Numbered from the stretch's first letter, positions 1-9,010 are shown. The stretch: DNA of 51,523 nucleotides from CAYVQB01 sp964453985 (GCA_964453985.1 CAYVQB010000005.1:1-51523); one strand, 5' to 3'. Notes: generated from the letters alone by a model not told the origin. Numbers and translations: made by a program.

Positions 1-244
1 GTTTGTACAAGAAAATGAGCATCTTGAAAAAGATCTTTTTCGTAAAAAGCTTAATGATCATATGCATACACATATGGCATGTAAAGCTGCAATCAAGGCT
101 GGTGATAAATTAACTTTAGAACAAATGAACCAGGTTATAAAGGATCTACTAAATACAAATAATCGATTTATTTGTGCTCATGGCAGACCTACAACTTGGA
201 ACATAGATCAGTTGGAACTTGAGAAGAAGTTCCGACGTAAATAA
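1..244 (+). CDS. mutL: DNA mismatch repair protein MutL, C-terminal end (5' truncated by window)
   Basis: Only the last 80 or so codons are present; the reading frame is open from base 2. The translation contains ACKAAIKAGDKL followed about 30 residues later by ICAHGRPT and a final basic ELEKKF tail. This matches the C-terminal dimerisation domain of MutL, where ACxxAIKAG and CPHGRPT are the conserved metal-binding and endonuclease-support motifs. The CPH proline is alanine here (CAH). Presence of this motif suggests the endonuclease-type MutL found in bacteria that lack MutH. The gene ends inside the 3' end of a convergent minus-strand gene, with a 56-base overlap. The N-terminal GHKL ATPase domain lies outside the window. 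Confidence 0.88.
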   Translation, partial: FVQENEHLEKDLFRKKLNDHMHTHMACKAAIKAGDKLTLEQMNQVIKDLLNTNNRFICAHGRPTTWNIDQLELEKKFRRK

Positions 245-710
245 GATGTCGTAGCTTTTCCCATTTTAAAGTCTCCCTAACCATATAAGACAAAACTTCA
301 TTACAACCTAGGAAAGCTTGCAGGGTAATAAAAACTAACCGACCTAAAGATCTAAACTTTATACTGTACGCATTTTGTGTATAAACTATCGCTAAAGAAT
401 CCCAATTAATTCTTATCTGCTCTTCTAATTCTCGCTTGAACAAATTTTTAAAGTGACCCTTTTCGTCATTTTTTATTAAAGCAAAAAGATTAACCCAACC
501 AAAACGTTCTGAAGTATCATAAACAGAAGTCTGCAAAGCGATTGAATTATTAAAATCTGAACCAAAGAAGTATACTAGCTTATCAGCTAAAAAAGATTCT
601 TTTGATTCATTGAAATCCTTAAATTTATCACTAATACATAGTGACATTGAATTAGCAGAACCAAAACAAAAAAATATAAATAACAAAATAAAAGTTTTCA
701 ACTTATACAT
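189..710 (-). CDS. Small secreted protein of unknown function
   Basis: A 173-residue protein with a clear signal peptide: MYKLK, a hydrophobic core (FILLFIFFCFG), then SANS. I do not recognise the rest. It contains alternating polar and hydrophobic segments, no cysteine pattern and no catalytic motif. It lies 6 bases downstream of another secreted protein (717..1244), with which it probably shares a transcript. The two have similar length, layout and a short KL/F/E-rich central pattern, so they may be diverged paralogues. No convincing Shine-Dalgarno precedes the ATG, so translation may be coupled to the upstream gene. Its 3' end overlaps the convergent mutL 3' end by 56 bases. Confidence 0.6.
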   Translation of the reverse strand: MYKLKTFILLFIFFCFGSANSMSLCISDKFKDFNESKESFLADKLVYFFGSDFNNSIALQTSVYDTSERFGWVNLFALIKNDEKGHFKNLFKRELEEQIRINWDSLAIVYTQNAYSIKFRSLGRLVFITLQAFLGCNEVLSYMVRETLKWEKLRHLIYVGTSSQVPTDLCSKL

Positions 711-716
711 AAATTA

Positions 717-1244
717 CTATCGTACTGTAATAGGACAAAATCCACATCCAATATTACGAATAGTACCCGATAGTCTAGACATTCTAACACTCTGAGGAGA
801 AGCGCAGCTTGTAATTAACGTATCTATATTATTGCCGATAGATAACTTTTCTAAAGTAGCAATAAGCCAGCTCTCTAAAACTTGATTACTTATATCGAAA
901 GAAACAAAGCATTTTTTTTCATTCTTATCATATAACAAGTTACCTTTGATACTAGAAGCGTCTAAAGTCTCGCACAAAGCCGTACGAAAGCTGCTTTCAA
1001 ACTCTTTATTTCTAAAACTAGATGGTAACAATGTCCAAGACACTATTTCTTCATGTCTATCATGTATGGGTTGAGAAGTAATGGTTCTAATCATTTTAAA
1101 ATCTTTTAAATAAGTAATCAATTTTTCTGTTAATTCTTTGTTATATGAATTCATAGAATTTGACTCGATTCTAACAGTCATTGGATTAGCAAAAACAAAA
1201 CCTAAGAATGTGAAAAGAAAAGCAAGCATTTTTATCTTGTGCAT
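717..1244 (-). CDS. Small secreted protein of unknown function
   Basis: A 175-residue protein starting MHKIKMLAFLFTFLGFVFANP, a typical cleavable signal peptide with an FAN cleavage region. A GAAGG Shine-Dalgarno sits 7 bases before the ATG. The mature part has no motif I recognise; the C-terminus carries two cysteines in a GCGFC context. It is the first gene of a likely two-gene unit with 189..710, which has the same architecture. Product is probably exported and could act at the host interface, but that is inference from the signal peptide only. Confidence 0.62.
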   Translation of the reverse strand: MHKIKMLAFLFTFLGFVFANPMTVRIESNSMNSYNKELTEKLITYLKDFKMIRTITSQPIHDRHEEIVSWTLLPSSFRNKEFESSFRTALCETLDASSIKGNLLYDKNEKKCFVSFDISNQVLESWLIATLEKLSIGNNIDTLITSCASPQSVRMSRLSGTIRNIGCGFCPITVR

Positions 1245-1311
1245 TAAAGAACCTTCTATCTATATAACATGAATTGTACGAACATTTAGCTACTACTAGG
1301 AGAGAATTATT

Positions 1312-2316
1312 TTATACTAAGATTTGTTTTTGTAAACTCTTTTTAATAAAAAAAAACTCCCAATCCCAGGCGCTTTTTAAGATATTATCAAGGTCAGAAT
1401 ATTTAGGCTTCCAATTCAAAACTTTTTTAGCTTTTTTAGAGTCTGCAACTAGAACCTCGGCATCACCAGGCCGGCGGTCACAATACTCAAGAATCATCTT
1501 ATTATTACAAACTTTTTCAGCAGCTTGCACCATCTGTTTAACAGAATAACCATGCCCCGTTCCTAAATTAAAAAAACCGGATCTATTATTCTGTTCTAAA
1601 TAATTTAAAGCCAATATATGTGCTTGTGCAATATCTAAAACATGAACATAGTCCCGTATACATGTTCCATCAGAAGTATTGTAATCCGTTCCAAAAACTT
1701 TGAATGGCTTTTTATTTTTAATAGCTCTTAACATTAATGGAATTATATGTGTCTCAGGATTGTGCTGTTCACCTAAACTTTGTTCAGGCAAAGCACCTGC
1801 AGCATTAAAGTATCTCAAAGAAACATATTGCAAACCATATGCTTGCGCATAATCTTGCAATGCAAATTCTACTGCTAATTTATTCTTTCCATAAGGACTC
1901 ACAGGATCTTTTATGTGCGTTTCATCAAGAAGTGGTTTTATAGGATTGCCATAGATAGCACATGTTGAAGAAAAAACCATTTTTTTTACATTATGTTTTA
2001 ACATTGCATCAAGAAGTTTTAATGTTTTTATTACATTATTTTCATAAAAGTCTCTTGGTCTTTTTACAGATTCACCAACTTCTATGAATGCTGCAAAGTG
2101 CATAACTGCATCTATCTTATAACTTGTAAATATTTGGTCTAAGATTTTTGGATCAGCAAAATCAGCTTTTATTATGGTCGCCCAAGATGGGTAAAAGATT
2201 TGGTTATGAAGAAATTTATCCAAAATAATAACTTTGTAACCTAAGTTATGCATTAGGTATGCAGTGTGAGACCCAATATAACCAGCTCCACCAGGAATTA
2301 ATATAGTTTTAGACAT
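1312..2316 (-). CDS. galE: UDP-glucose 4-epimerase
   Basis: Interconverts UDP-glucose and UDP-galactose in the cytosol, supplying galactosyl donors for surface polysaccharide. The 334-residue length is usual for GalE. The NAD-binding GGAGYIGSH motif is at residues 9-17. The catalytic SST triad position is around 116-118 and the YxxxK pair is Y142/K146. The RYFNAAGA and GDGTxIRDYVHVxD-like blocks characteristic of GalE (here SDGTCIRDYVHVLDIA) are present. The start is supported by a GGAG Shine-Dalgarno. The last ~14 residues are a lysine-rich extension of little similarity. It is divergent from hisS and shares a 105-base intergenic region with it. Other sugar epimerases of the extended SDR family are possible but less likely. 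Confidence 0.9.
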   Translation of the reverse strand: MSKTILIPGGAGYIGSHTAYLMHNLGYKVIILDKFLHNQIFYPSWATIIKADFADPKILDQIFTSYKIDAVMHFAAFIEVGESVKRPRDFYENNVIKTLKLLDAMLKHNVKKMVFSSTCAIYGNPIKPLLDETHIKDPVSPYGKNKLAVEFALQDYAQAYGLQYVSLRYFNAAGALPEQSLGEQHNPETHIIPLMLRAIKNKKPFKVFGTDYNTSDGTCIRDYVHVLDIAQAHILALNYLEQNNRSGFFNLGTGHGYSVKQMVQAAEKVCNNKMILEYCDRRPGDAEVLVADSKKAKKVLNWKPKYSDLDNILKSAWDWEFFFIKKSLQKQILV

Positions 2317-2353
2317 ACAAATCTCCTAAAACAGATACAGTTTCTTAGACAAA

Positions 2354-2382
2354 GTGACATACAAAATCAGTTATAGTATTAT
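2354..2382 (+). promoter_or_regulatory. Probable sigma70 promoter of hisS
   Basis: A -35-like GTGACA at 2354-2359 and a -10-like TATTAT at 2377-2382 are separated by 17 bases, about 40 bases before the hisS start. The -10 region overlaps a short palindrome (AGTATTATACT). Confidence 0.45.
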
Positions 2383-2421
2383 ACTGCTATATTAAAGCTT
2401 ATACAAAAAGGGATATTTATT

Positions 2422-3672
2422 ATGATTTCAAAAGTTCGTGGGACTCAAGACTTATTAGACCTAAAATTAGGTAATTTTATTATAGATCAAGCAAAAAAGC
2501 TTTTGCAAAATTACAATTTTAAGCAAATTCAAACTCCTATTCTTGAGCATACAAAACTTTTCATAAGATCTCTGGGACAAGAAACAGACGTAGTATCAAA
2601 AGAGATGTACATATTCCCTTCAGAACAAAAAGAAGACAGTACCTGCCTACGCCCAGAAGCAACAGCATCTACAATGCGAGCATTCTTAGAAAATAATGTT
2701 CAGGAAAAACCATGGCAGGTTTTCAGTTACGGTTCAATGTTCAGACATGAACGCCCACAAAAAGGTCGTTGGAGAGAATTCACTCAAATTAGCATAGAAA
2801 AAATAAACGCAAATTCCATAGCACAAGATGCTTATTTTATAACAATGATCGATAACTTTTTTAGCAAAAGTTTAAGGTTAGAAAATTATGTCTTAAAGAT
2901 TAACTTCTTGGGCGACATGGATGACAGGCAAAATCACAAAAAAGAGTTGGACTCTTACCTTGAAACAATAAAAGATGAAATCTGTGAAACGTGTAAAGTA
3001 AGAAGAGAAAAGAATATCCTTAGAGTCTTTGATTGTAAAAATAAAACTTGCCAAGAATTCTACAAAAAGGCACCCAAACTAACAGATTGCTTATCTCAAG
3101 AATCTAATCAAGAATGGAAAGAGCTGCAAGAAACATTACAAATATTAAGCGTAAATTTTATACATGATTCATATTTGGTACGCGGCCTTGATTACTACAA
3201 TAAAACAGTTTTTGAATTCTGTTCAGCAGAACTGGGCGCACAAAACGCATTTGCTGGCGGAGGCAGATATAATCTCAGCAAAGCCTTAGAATCTAAAAAT
3301 GATTATCCCGCAGTAGGCGCAGCAATAGGTCTTGGACGATTAGAAATCTTGGTACAAAACATTCAAGATAAGCTTAACCTTCCACAAGAACCAAGTTTGA
3401 ATTTAATTTTACCTATGGAAAAAGAGCAACAAACTCTTGCCTTACTACTAGCCAATGAGTTACAAACAAATAATCTTTGTGCTGATGTTTTATTAGATGA
3501 AAAAAATTTAAAAAACATGATGCGTAAAGCTAATAAACTTGGCGCTAAGTATGTTTTGATTTTGGGACAGGAAGAACAAGAGAGCAATACTGTCTCTATT
3601 AAAAACATGCAAACAAGAGAGAGTCAAAGCATAAAACAATCAGAAGCAATAAAGTTTCTTAAAAATAAATAA
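2422..3672 (+). CDS. hisS: Histidyl-tRNA synthetase
   Basis: Charges tRNA-His; a class II aminoacyl-tRNA synthetase that acts as a cytosolic dimer. The 416 residues match the family. Visible landmarks are LRPEAT at 76-81 and motif 2, FRHERPQKGRWREFTQ, at 107-122. The histidine-specific LVRGLDYYNKTVFE block follows around residue 250, then the glycine-rich AGGGRYN. The C-terminal ~90 residues look like the anticodon-binding alpha/beta domain. An internal insertion with cysteines (CETCKVRR, FDCKNKTCQEF) is the usual insertion domain and could bind zinc. The gene stands alone; the convergent SulP gene begins 2 bases past its stop, and no terminator hairpin is seen between them. Confidence 0.95.
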   Translation: MISKVRGTQDLLDLKLGNFIIDQAKKLLQNYNFKQIQTPILEHTKLFIRSLGQETDVVSKEMYIFPSEQKEDSTCLRPEATASTMRAFLENNVQEKPWQVFSYGSMFRHERPQKGRWREFTQISIEKINANSIAQDAYFITMIDNFFSKSLRLENYVLKINFLGDMDDRQNHKKELDSYLETIKDEICETCKVRREKNILRVFDCKNKTCQEFYKKAPKLTDCLSQESNQEWKELQETLQILSVNFIHDSYLVRGLDYYNKTVFEFCSAELGAQNAFAGGGRYNLSKALESKNDYPAVGAAIGLGRLEILVQNIQDKLNLPQEPSLNLILPMEKEQQTLALLLANELQTNNLCADVLLDEKNLKNMMRKANKLGAKYVLILGQEEQESNTVSIKNMQTRESQSIKQSEAIKFLKNK

Positions 3673-3674
3673 TA

Positions 3675-5297
3675 CTATTTTGTTTTTAGAAACTCTATTA
3701 CTTGCAAAACAGAACTAAAAATAAAACCTTTTTGTTTAAGTAAGTTAAATTCATTACTGTTTTCTAATAACTTTTCATTCAGTTGATTAATTCCACTTAT
3801 AAAAACTCTCTTACCTCTGGAATGAACAATATTTATAATGTTACTAAATGCATCAACCCCATCAAGATCAATAAAATATACATCTTTAAGATCTAATAGC
3901 ACATTATGATATTTTGCTGGACGATTCTCAAACCTAGCAATATAAGATTGAACATTTATATAAGCAAGTTGCCCCTTGAAATGATAGACAAGAAGGTCTG
4001 AATCCTTTATATCTGTTTCTGTGCTTTTTAGCTTTATATGACCTTCTTGATCCTTTACAACTAACTTAAATTGCGCTTCAGATAGCTTAAACATAAAAAG
4101 TAACATCGCAATAGTTGCCCCTAATAGAAGACCTATTATCGGATCTTCATATACGCTAACAGCCGCAATCAACAAAACTAATAAGAAGTTTTTCTTATCA
4201 ACTTTATAAATACGAATAATACGTTTTTTTTCTATCATATTTATCGCAACAAATGTCAAAATTGCCGCGATTGCCGGCATAGGTAAATATTTAAAACAAT
4301 CTATAAAAATAAAAACTATTAAAGTTATAAATATACTACATAAACCAGCAGATATCTTATTCGTAGCTCCAGCCCTTATATTTAAATCTGTTCTTGCTAA
4401 AGCTGCAGTGGCCGGCATACCTCCAGCTAACCCAGAAATTATATTGGCTAAACCTAAGCCTAAAATTTCTCGTTTTTTATTATGCTTTGTTTTGGTTATA
4501 CCATCTGCAATTCTAGCAGAAATCATCGTCTCTATTATTGCTATCAATGCAATAACACAAGAAGGAACAAGAAGCCTAGAATTAAAAGCTAAAGACGTAT
4601 TCAAAAAGAATGTAATATGAAAGTCCGGATATTTTGATCCAATAGTCTGAACCATAAACGGTACAATTTTATTAGCTGAAAGGTACCCTATCAAGATAGA
4701 AACAGGAGCAACAATTATTATCGCTGGAATAGAAACCATTATTTTTGCAAACAAAAACAATAAAAATAGTACAACAATAAATAATACTGTAGAAGCAATA
4801 GACAAGTTACCTATATTATAAAAAGATTCTAAGGTATTTCCTAATAAACTATTGTGAACTACTGAATTGGTAATACCTAAAGCTAGATTAATCTGATTTA
4901 AAATTATTATTACAGATACACCTAAAATGAACCCCTGAAACGTGCAAGAAGGGAATAAAACTAAGTATTTATCTAACTTCAAAAAATAAGCAATACATAT
5001 AAATATACCTGCAAAGATTGCTAATGTTGCAAGAGCTTCAGGCCCAAAAGTTATTGCATATAAGGCAAGTATGCCAGTAAGCGCCCCTGTGGGACCAACA
5101 ACATTATAGTTACTTCCTCCAAAAATAGAAGCCGCTAAACCTGCCCAAACAGCAGTGATAATTCCAACAATAGGAACAGTATTAGAAGCAACAGCCAATG
5201 ATATCGCCAAAGGAATTGAAACTAAAGAAACAGCTAATCCAGCCTTAACGTTTTCCTTAAAAAGACTAAAAATTTGTTTAAATTTTACAACAATCAT
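3675..5297 (-). CDS. SulP-family anion permease with STAS domain
   Basis: A 540-residue inner-membrane transporter. The first ~400 residues contain about a dozen hydrophobic segments, including the SulP-typical GPTGALTGIL and GMPATAALART stretches. The C-terminal ~110 residues form a STAS domain (LDLKDVYFIDLDGVDAFSNI), a cytosolic regulatory module. Family members import sulfate, bicarbonate or other anions, often with Na+ or H+; the substrate cannot be told from sequence alone. The start is supported by a near-perfect Shine-Dalgarno (AGGGAGGTGAT) directly before the ATG. It is transcribed as a single gene. Confidence 0.9.
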   Translation of the reverse strand: MIVVKFKQIFSLFKENVKAGLAVSLVSIPLAISLAVASNTVPIVGIITAVWAGLAASIFGGSNYNVVGPTGALTGILALYAITFGPEALATLAIFAGIFICIAYFLKLDKYLVLFPSCTFQGFILGVSVIIILNQINLALGITNSVVHNSLLGNTLESFYNIGNLSIASTVLFIVVLFLLFLFAKIMVSIPAIIIVAPVSILIGYLSANKIVPFMVQTIGSKYPDFHITFFLNTSLAFNSRLLVPSCVIALIAIIETMISARIADGITKTKHNKKREILGLGLANIISGLAGGMPATAALARTDLNIRAGATNKISAGLCSIFITLIVFIFIDCFKYLPMPAIAAILTFVAINMIEKKRIIRIYKVDKKNFLLVLLIAAVSVYEDPIIGLLLGATIAMLLFMFKLSEAQFKLVVKDQEGHIKLKSTETDIKDSDLLVYHFKGQLAYINVQSYIARFENRPAKYHNVLLDLKDVYFIDLDGVDAFSNIINIVHSRGKRVFISGINQLNEKLLENSNEFNLLKQKGFIFSSVLQVIEFLKTK

Positions 5298-5529
5298 ATC
5301 ACCTCCCTAACTTACTTGTTTCCCTAAATAGATAGATGTATATAAATATATTTATAATAGAATTTTATATGTTTACATGAATTACTTCAAGAAAACCTAT
5401 GTGGCTATTAAATTTACTATATTTCTTTTTTATTTTCTTTACAAGTAATATTAAGTAAAAATAACATTGATAGACACTTAGAAGTTAAAAAATATTATTA
5501 ATTATATTCTTATAAACAAGGGAGAAAGT

Positions 5530-6177
5530 ATGAAAAAGTGTATTATAGCACTTCTTGCAATGTGTTCACTTTATGGGGCCACATCAGCTGTTTTGCCTCC
5601 AAAGTTTCTAGAAGAAAAAGAAATAGCTCCACAAAAAGTTTCTGAAAAAGAAACTGTAAAAGCCTTATCTCAACTCACTAACGGGTCAATGATAGCAATA
5701 AGATCTATAGAAACTGGTGGGTATCTATTTGCAGATGATAAATATTTTGACGAACAAATTCTATCATCACTAATTCAAAGATCTGGTGGCTGGTATTTAG
5801 CTTACAGCTATACAACACCAGACCCAACACGATTTATTATAGAACGTACAGGTAATGTTATCAGGATAAAATCTTTATACTTTGAAGGTCATTATCTAAC
5901 AGAAGAAGATGGCGTAACAAAATTTACAGACAAGAAAGATATGGCTTGCACATGGTCAATTCAAAGTGCTCAAGGACTTGATCAAGTTAGTTTTAAAAAC
6001 AATAAGTCTGGTAAATATTTAAGTATGCGTGATATCACTAAAATGGAATCTGATAAAAAAGATGATAAACGTCCTCCTGTTGGAGCACCTGTAAAAATCA
6101 ATCATGAAGTTGTGACTAAAAAAGGTCCTGCAAAAAAAACAGACCTCTTTAAAATACGTTTATTAATTAAAGCGTAA
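5530..6177 (+). CDS. Secreted protein with a beta-trefoil-like repeat pattern
   Basis: 215 residues, starting with a signal peptide (MKKCIIALLAMCSLYGATSA). The mature region repeats a pattern of a hydrophobic strand, a G-Y-L turn and a charged loop: SIETGGYLFADD, LYFEGHYLTEEDG and NNKSGKYLSM. These GxYL units, plus a W near WSIQ, resemble beta-trefoil folds such as ricin-B-like, fascin-like or MIR domains, which bind sugars or actin. That fold call is inference. A lysine-rich tail follows (KKGPAKKTD). A GGGAGAAAG Shine-Dalgarno supports the start. It stands alone, followed by a strong hairpin shared with the convergent cdsA. Confidence 0.6.
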   Translation: MKKCIIALLAMCSLYGATSAVLPPKFLEEKEIAPQKVSEKETVKALSQLTNGSMIAIRSIETGGYLFADDKYFDEQILSSLIQRSGGWYLAYSYTTPDPTRFIIERTGNVIRIKSLYFEGHYLTEEDGVTKFTDKKDMACTWSIQSAQGLDQVSFKNNKSGKYLSMRDITKMESDKKDDKRPPVGAPVKINHEVVTKKGPAKKTDLFKIRLLIKA

Positions 6178-6187
6178 ACAAATTCAT

Positions 6188-6208
6188 CCGGGAGCTCTTG
6201 GCTCCCGG
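6188..6208. terminator. Hairpin terminator between convergent genes
   Basis: A perfect 8-bp inverted repeat, CCGGGAGC and GCTCCCGG, with a 5-base TCTTG loop, lies between the 5530..6177 stop and the cdsA stop. It lacks a clean T-tract on either side, so termination efficiency is uncertain. The GC-rich stem stands out in the AT-rich context and may serve both directions. Confidence 0.6.
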
Positions 6209-6210
6209 CC

Positions 6211-6897
6211 TCAATATAAAATCTTTGAGCCAATAATCAATAATAAAATAACAATAGAAACTAATAACACAGCATCAAAGCGATCTAAAAGTCCGCCATG
6301 ACCGGGCAACAAAATCCCTGTATCTTTTAGTTTATTTTTTCTTTTAAGATAAGAGATAGAAACATCTCCAAGAAAGCCAACAATCGTTAGCAAGAAAGAA
6401 AATATAACAATTGGAACAATTCCATTTAAGTAAAGAACAAATGGAAACACTTTTATTCCAGGCAAGTATAAAACATTAAAAACAAGAACACCCAAAAAGC
6501 CTCCAAATAAACCTTCCCATGATTTACCAGGACTAATGTGTGGACAAACTTTGTGCTTACCAAATAATTTTCCAACCATATAAGCAGAACTATCTCCCAC
6601 CCAAGAAACAATAAATGGATAAAGAGGAAATAAAATATCACTACCTCTATAAGCATGATTCAAATAAATCAAAGTTAAAATAGGCAAGGTCGGATAAAAC
6701 AAAGATATTGCCCAATACTTTATGCCTTTAAATGGCACTAAATATGGCCACTCAAAGAATAAAATTATTAATAGTATCGCAGAAAGAATAATAGAGAATA
6801 AAGCCTCAGAATGCAAATATGCCCCAAAGAAACAAAAACCCAAAATTATACCAGAGGCGAACCGTTGAAAGTTTTCACCTTTTATGAAATCAAACAT
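6211..6897 (-). CDS. cdsA: Phosphatidate cytidylyltransferase
   Basis: Makes CDP-diacylglycerol from phosphatidic acid and CTP, the branch point of phospholipid synthesis at the inner membrane. 228 residues with six or more hydrophobic segments. The family signature is complete near the C-terminus: SYLKRKNKLKDTG, then LLPGHGGLLDRFDA. It is somewhat shorter than typical proteins (about 260-285), with a short N-terminus. It overlaps the truA stop by 8 bases, so the two are co-transcribed and probably translationally coupled. Confidence 0.92.
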   Translation of the reverse strand: MFDFIKGENFQRFASGIILGFCFFGAYLHSEALFSIILSAILLIILFFEWPYLVPFKGIKYWAISLFYPTLPILTLIYLNHAYRGSDILFPLYPFIVSWVGDSSAYMVGKLFGKHKVCPHISPGKSWEGLFGGFLGVLVFNVLYLPGIKVFPFVLYLNGIVPIVIFSFLLTIVGFLGDVSISYLKRKNKLKDTGILLPGHGGLLDRFDAVLLVSIVILLLIIGSKILY

Positions 6898-7651
6898 CTT
6901 TATAATCTATCTTTCGTAAAGTTAAACCACACCCTTCAGCTTTTAACAATTTTTGTTGAGAGCAAGGTTTATCCAAAACATCTTTTAGATAATTTACAGA
7001 CAAATCATCACGCCTTGCAACATCTAAAGCATATCCAATCATGCGACGGATCTGAAATCGCAAGAACCCCTTACCTTTGATAATCACTTGTAATCTATTG
7101 TTATCAATATCTTTTATTAGCTCAATAGAATCAATTGTACGTATAGGATCTTTATCTTCCCCTGGCTCAATCTTGCAAAAAGAGGTGAAATCATGCTTGC
7201 CAACGTAAAGCTTTAAACATTGTTCAAATTGGTTAATATCAACTTTATCTATATATCTACAAAACCAGCCATAACGAGAATCTAAAGGCAAAGGTCGCGT
7301 TAGAAAGAGATTATATTCATACGTTTTTTGTAAAACATTTTTACATGGATGAAAATCATTACTAATCTTTTTTATTTCTTTTATTAATATACTTCTAGGA
7401 AGAATTGAATTCCAGGCATTCAATATAACCTGGCTATCAATATTTAAGTCAGTTTGAAATTTTACAACCTGACCAAGAGCATGCACTCCAGCATCTGTGC
7501 GGGAAGCACCAACTAAAGAAACTTTCTTTTTAAACGCCTTATAGAAAGCCTTTTGCATACAAAGAGATACAGTTATAATACCATTCGGTTGAGTTTGCCA
7601 ACCATGAAAATCGGTGCCATCATAGGCAATTACTATCTTGAAATATTGCAT
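6890..7651 (-). CDS. truA: tRNA pseudouridine synthase A
   Basis: Converts uridines 38-40 of many tRNAs to pseudouridine. 253 residues, normal length. The catalytic aspartate is in GASRTDAGVHALGQ (D53). The N-terminal IAYDGTDFHGWQ and the later FLRFQIRRMIGYAL block are typical. A GGAG is present about 11 bases before the ATG, slightly far. A terminator-like hairpin with a T-run lies just upstream of that Shine-Dalgarno, so expression of truA-cdsA may be controlled by read-through of this leader. Confidence 0.94.
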   Translation of the reverse strand: MQYFKIVIAYDGTDFHGWQTQPNGIITVSLCMQKAFYKAFKKKVSLVGASRTDAGVHALGQVVKFQTDLNIDSQVILNAWNSILPRSILIKEIKKISNDFHPCKNVLQKTYEYNLFLTRPLPLDSRYGWFCRYIDKVDINQFEQCLKLYVGKHDFTSFCKIEPGEDKDPIRTIDSIELIKDIDNNRLQVIIKGKGFLRFQIRRMIGYALDVARRDDLSVNYLKDVLDKPCSQQKLLKAEGCGLTLRKIDYKDV

Positions 7652-7670
7652 TTATAAAAATACTCCTAAT

Positions 7671-7748
7671 AAAAAAATACCCCCATCCAGACTTACGTCT
7701 AGGACAGGGGAAATGGAGGTTATCGATCAAGTTGATGTTGTAATAATA
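7671..7748 (-). ncRNA. Candidate small RNA or attenuator leader upstream of truA
   Basis: On the minus strand a promoter-like pair (7779..7784 and 7755..7760) would start a transcript near 7748. It contains a small ATCAA/TTGAT hairpin and a larger imperfect stem at 7681..7710 (CCCC, TCC and AGAC pairing with GTCT, GGA and GGGG). A run of seven T at 7671-7677 follows the stem by three bases. The T-run ends five bases before the truA Shine-Dalgarno. It is either an independent ~80-nt RNA with its own terminator or a transcription attenuator for truA-cdsA. I do not recognise a known RNA family. Confidence 0.35.
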
Positions 7749-7754
7749 CCTTAG

Positions 7755-7784
7755 TTTATAATAAAAATCAAACCTTTTTTTCAA
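7755..7784 (-). promoter_or_regulatory. Putative sigma70 promoter for the truA leader
   Basis: Reading the minus strand, TTGAAA (7784-7779) and TATAAA (7760-7755) are separated by 18 bases, upstream of the hairpin-containing leader of truA. Confidence 0.4.
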
Positions 7785-7857
7785 AAACCAAATATAAACG
7801 ATACACTGAAAACATCTATTCATTCAGTATATACAGCAATAAGACTTACTAGAGGCA

Positions 7858-8997
7858 TTACGATTTAAAAATCAAATCTTTATATTTTTTTTGATATAAA
7901 TCAACGATTCTATTTATCTCAAATTTAGATTTAACTAAATCTAAATTATTATTCTTCATTCCCAGACTTAATGTCGGATTGTAATAAATATCTCCAATAG
8001 CCTTGGCCAGTTTATGCTCATTATTCACTGGTACTAAAAAGCCATTTTTATTATTAACTAACAAATCATGTTTTTGATAACGGTGCGTACTAACTATTGG
8101 CAAACCAAAACATAAAGCCTCTAATAAAGAAATAGAAAGGCCTTCGCTTTGTGATGATAATACAAAACAATTAAAAAGCGGGTAAAAGCAATAAGCATCC
8201 GTTCTTTGCCCCACAAATAAGACATCTTTTGCTACCCCTAGTTTTCCTGCAAGCTCTTTTAACTCTTCCATTTGCGACCCATCACCAACCAAACATAATT
8301 TTATGTTTTTTTTATCTTCTAATAAAAGCGCAAACGCTTTTATTAACAAATCATAAGACTTTATAGGCTCAAGCCTGCCAACAGCTCCAACAACAAAGGT
8401 GTCATCATTAAAGCCTAAATCTTTTTTTGTGAGTTTATTTTCTAAAGCTTTTTGTTTTATTTCATCAACATCTATACCGTTTTGAATCACAGATAAATTA
8501 GATCTTATTAAATTTCGCTTAGTTTTATTTTTTTCAAGAGAAATAACAGCTTTATCAAAACCATCTTTTGTTATGTTTGATACCGCAATATACTTTGCAG
8601 GATATTTTATGAAAAATTTTTCTAACTTAATTCGTAACTTGCCGTCGTACAAAAAATTACTGTGTAAATCACAAAGCACAGGGATATTTAATTTTTTACC
8701 CAATACTCGAGCAAAAATATTTGCTGACCATAAGGCAGAGTGAATAATATCTGGTTTTAATTTTTTGATAAGTTTTTTAAGTTTAAAATAGAAAAAGGGA
8801 TCATACATACAAAACAGGCTATCTATTTTGTATGTATCGATCCCTAAGTTTTTTATCTTTGTAACATTTGGCCCATCATAGAAATAGGCCACGTGATGTT
8901 TTGAGCTCTCATCTTCTTTTAGCTTAGATAAAAGATTATAAAGAGCAGATTCTGCGCCCCCAACTTTTAAACTAGTTATAAGGTGCAAAATCTTCAT
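7858..8997 (-). CDS. GT4-family glycosyltransferase
   Basis: A 379-residue GT-B fold glycosyltransferase. The N-terminal LKVGGAESALYNLL is the usual acceptor-domain glycine loop. The C-terminal donor domain has VGRLEPIKSYDLLIKAF and the EX7E motif in SEGLSISLLEALCFGLP. Such enzymes transfer sugars from nucleotide-sugar donors to lipids or polysaccharide, here probably for envelope glycans at the cytoplasmic face of the membrane. Donor and acceptor are unknown. It starts 13 bases after the rpoD stop, so it is likely the last gene of the lgt-dnaG-rpoD transcript. Its Shine-Dalgarno is weak. Confidence 0.85.
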   Translation of the reverse strand: MKILHLITSLKVGGAESALYNLLSKLKEDESSKHHVAYFYDGPNVTKIKNLGIDTYKIDSLFCMYDPFFYFKLKKLIKKLKPDIIHSALWSANIFARVLGKKLNIPVLCDLHSNFLYDGKLRIKLEKFFIKYPAKYIAVSNITKDGFDKAVISLEKNKTKRNLIRSNLSVIQNGIDVDEIKQKALENKLTKKDLGFNDDTFVVGAVGRLEPIKSYDLLIKAFALLLEDKKNIKLCLVGDGSQMEELKELAGKLGVAKDVLFVGQRTDAYCFYPLFNCFVLSSQSEGLSISLLEALCFGLPIVSTHRYQKHDLLVNNKNGFLVPVNNEHKLAKAIGDIYYNPTLSLGMKNNNLDLVKSKFEINRIVDLYQKKYKDLIFKS

Positions 8998-9010
8998 ATT
9001 ATTTCAAATA

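Noticed and set aside
7620..7823. 67-codon minus-strand frame over the truA leader
   Set aside because: No Shine-Dalgarno, overlaps the truA start and includes the terminator hairpin; better explained as an RNA leader.
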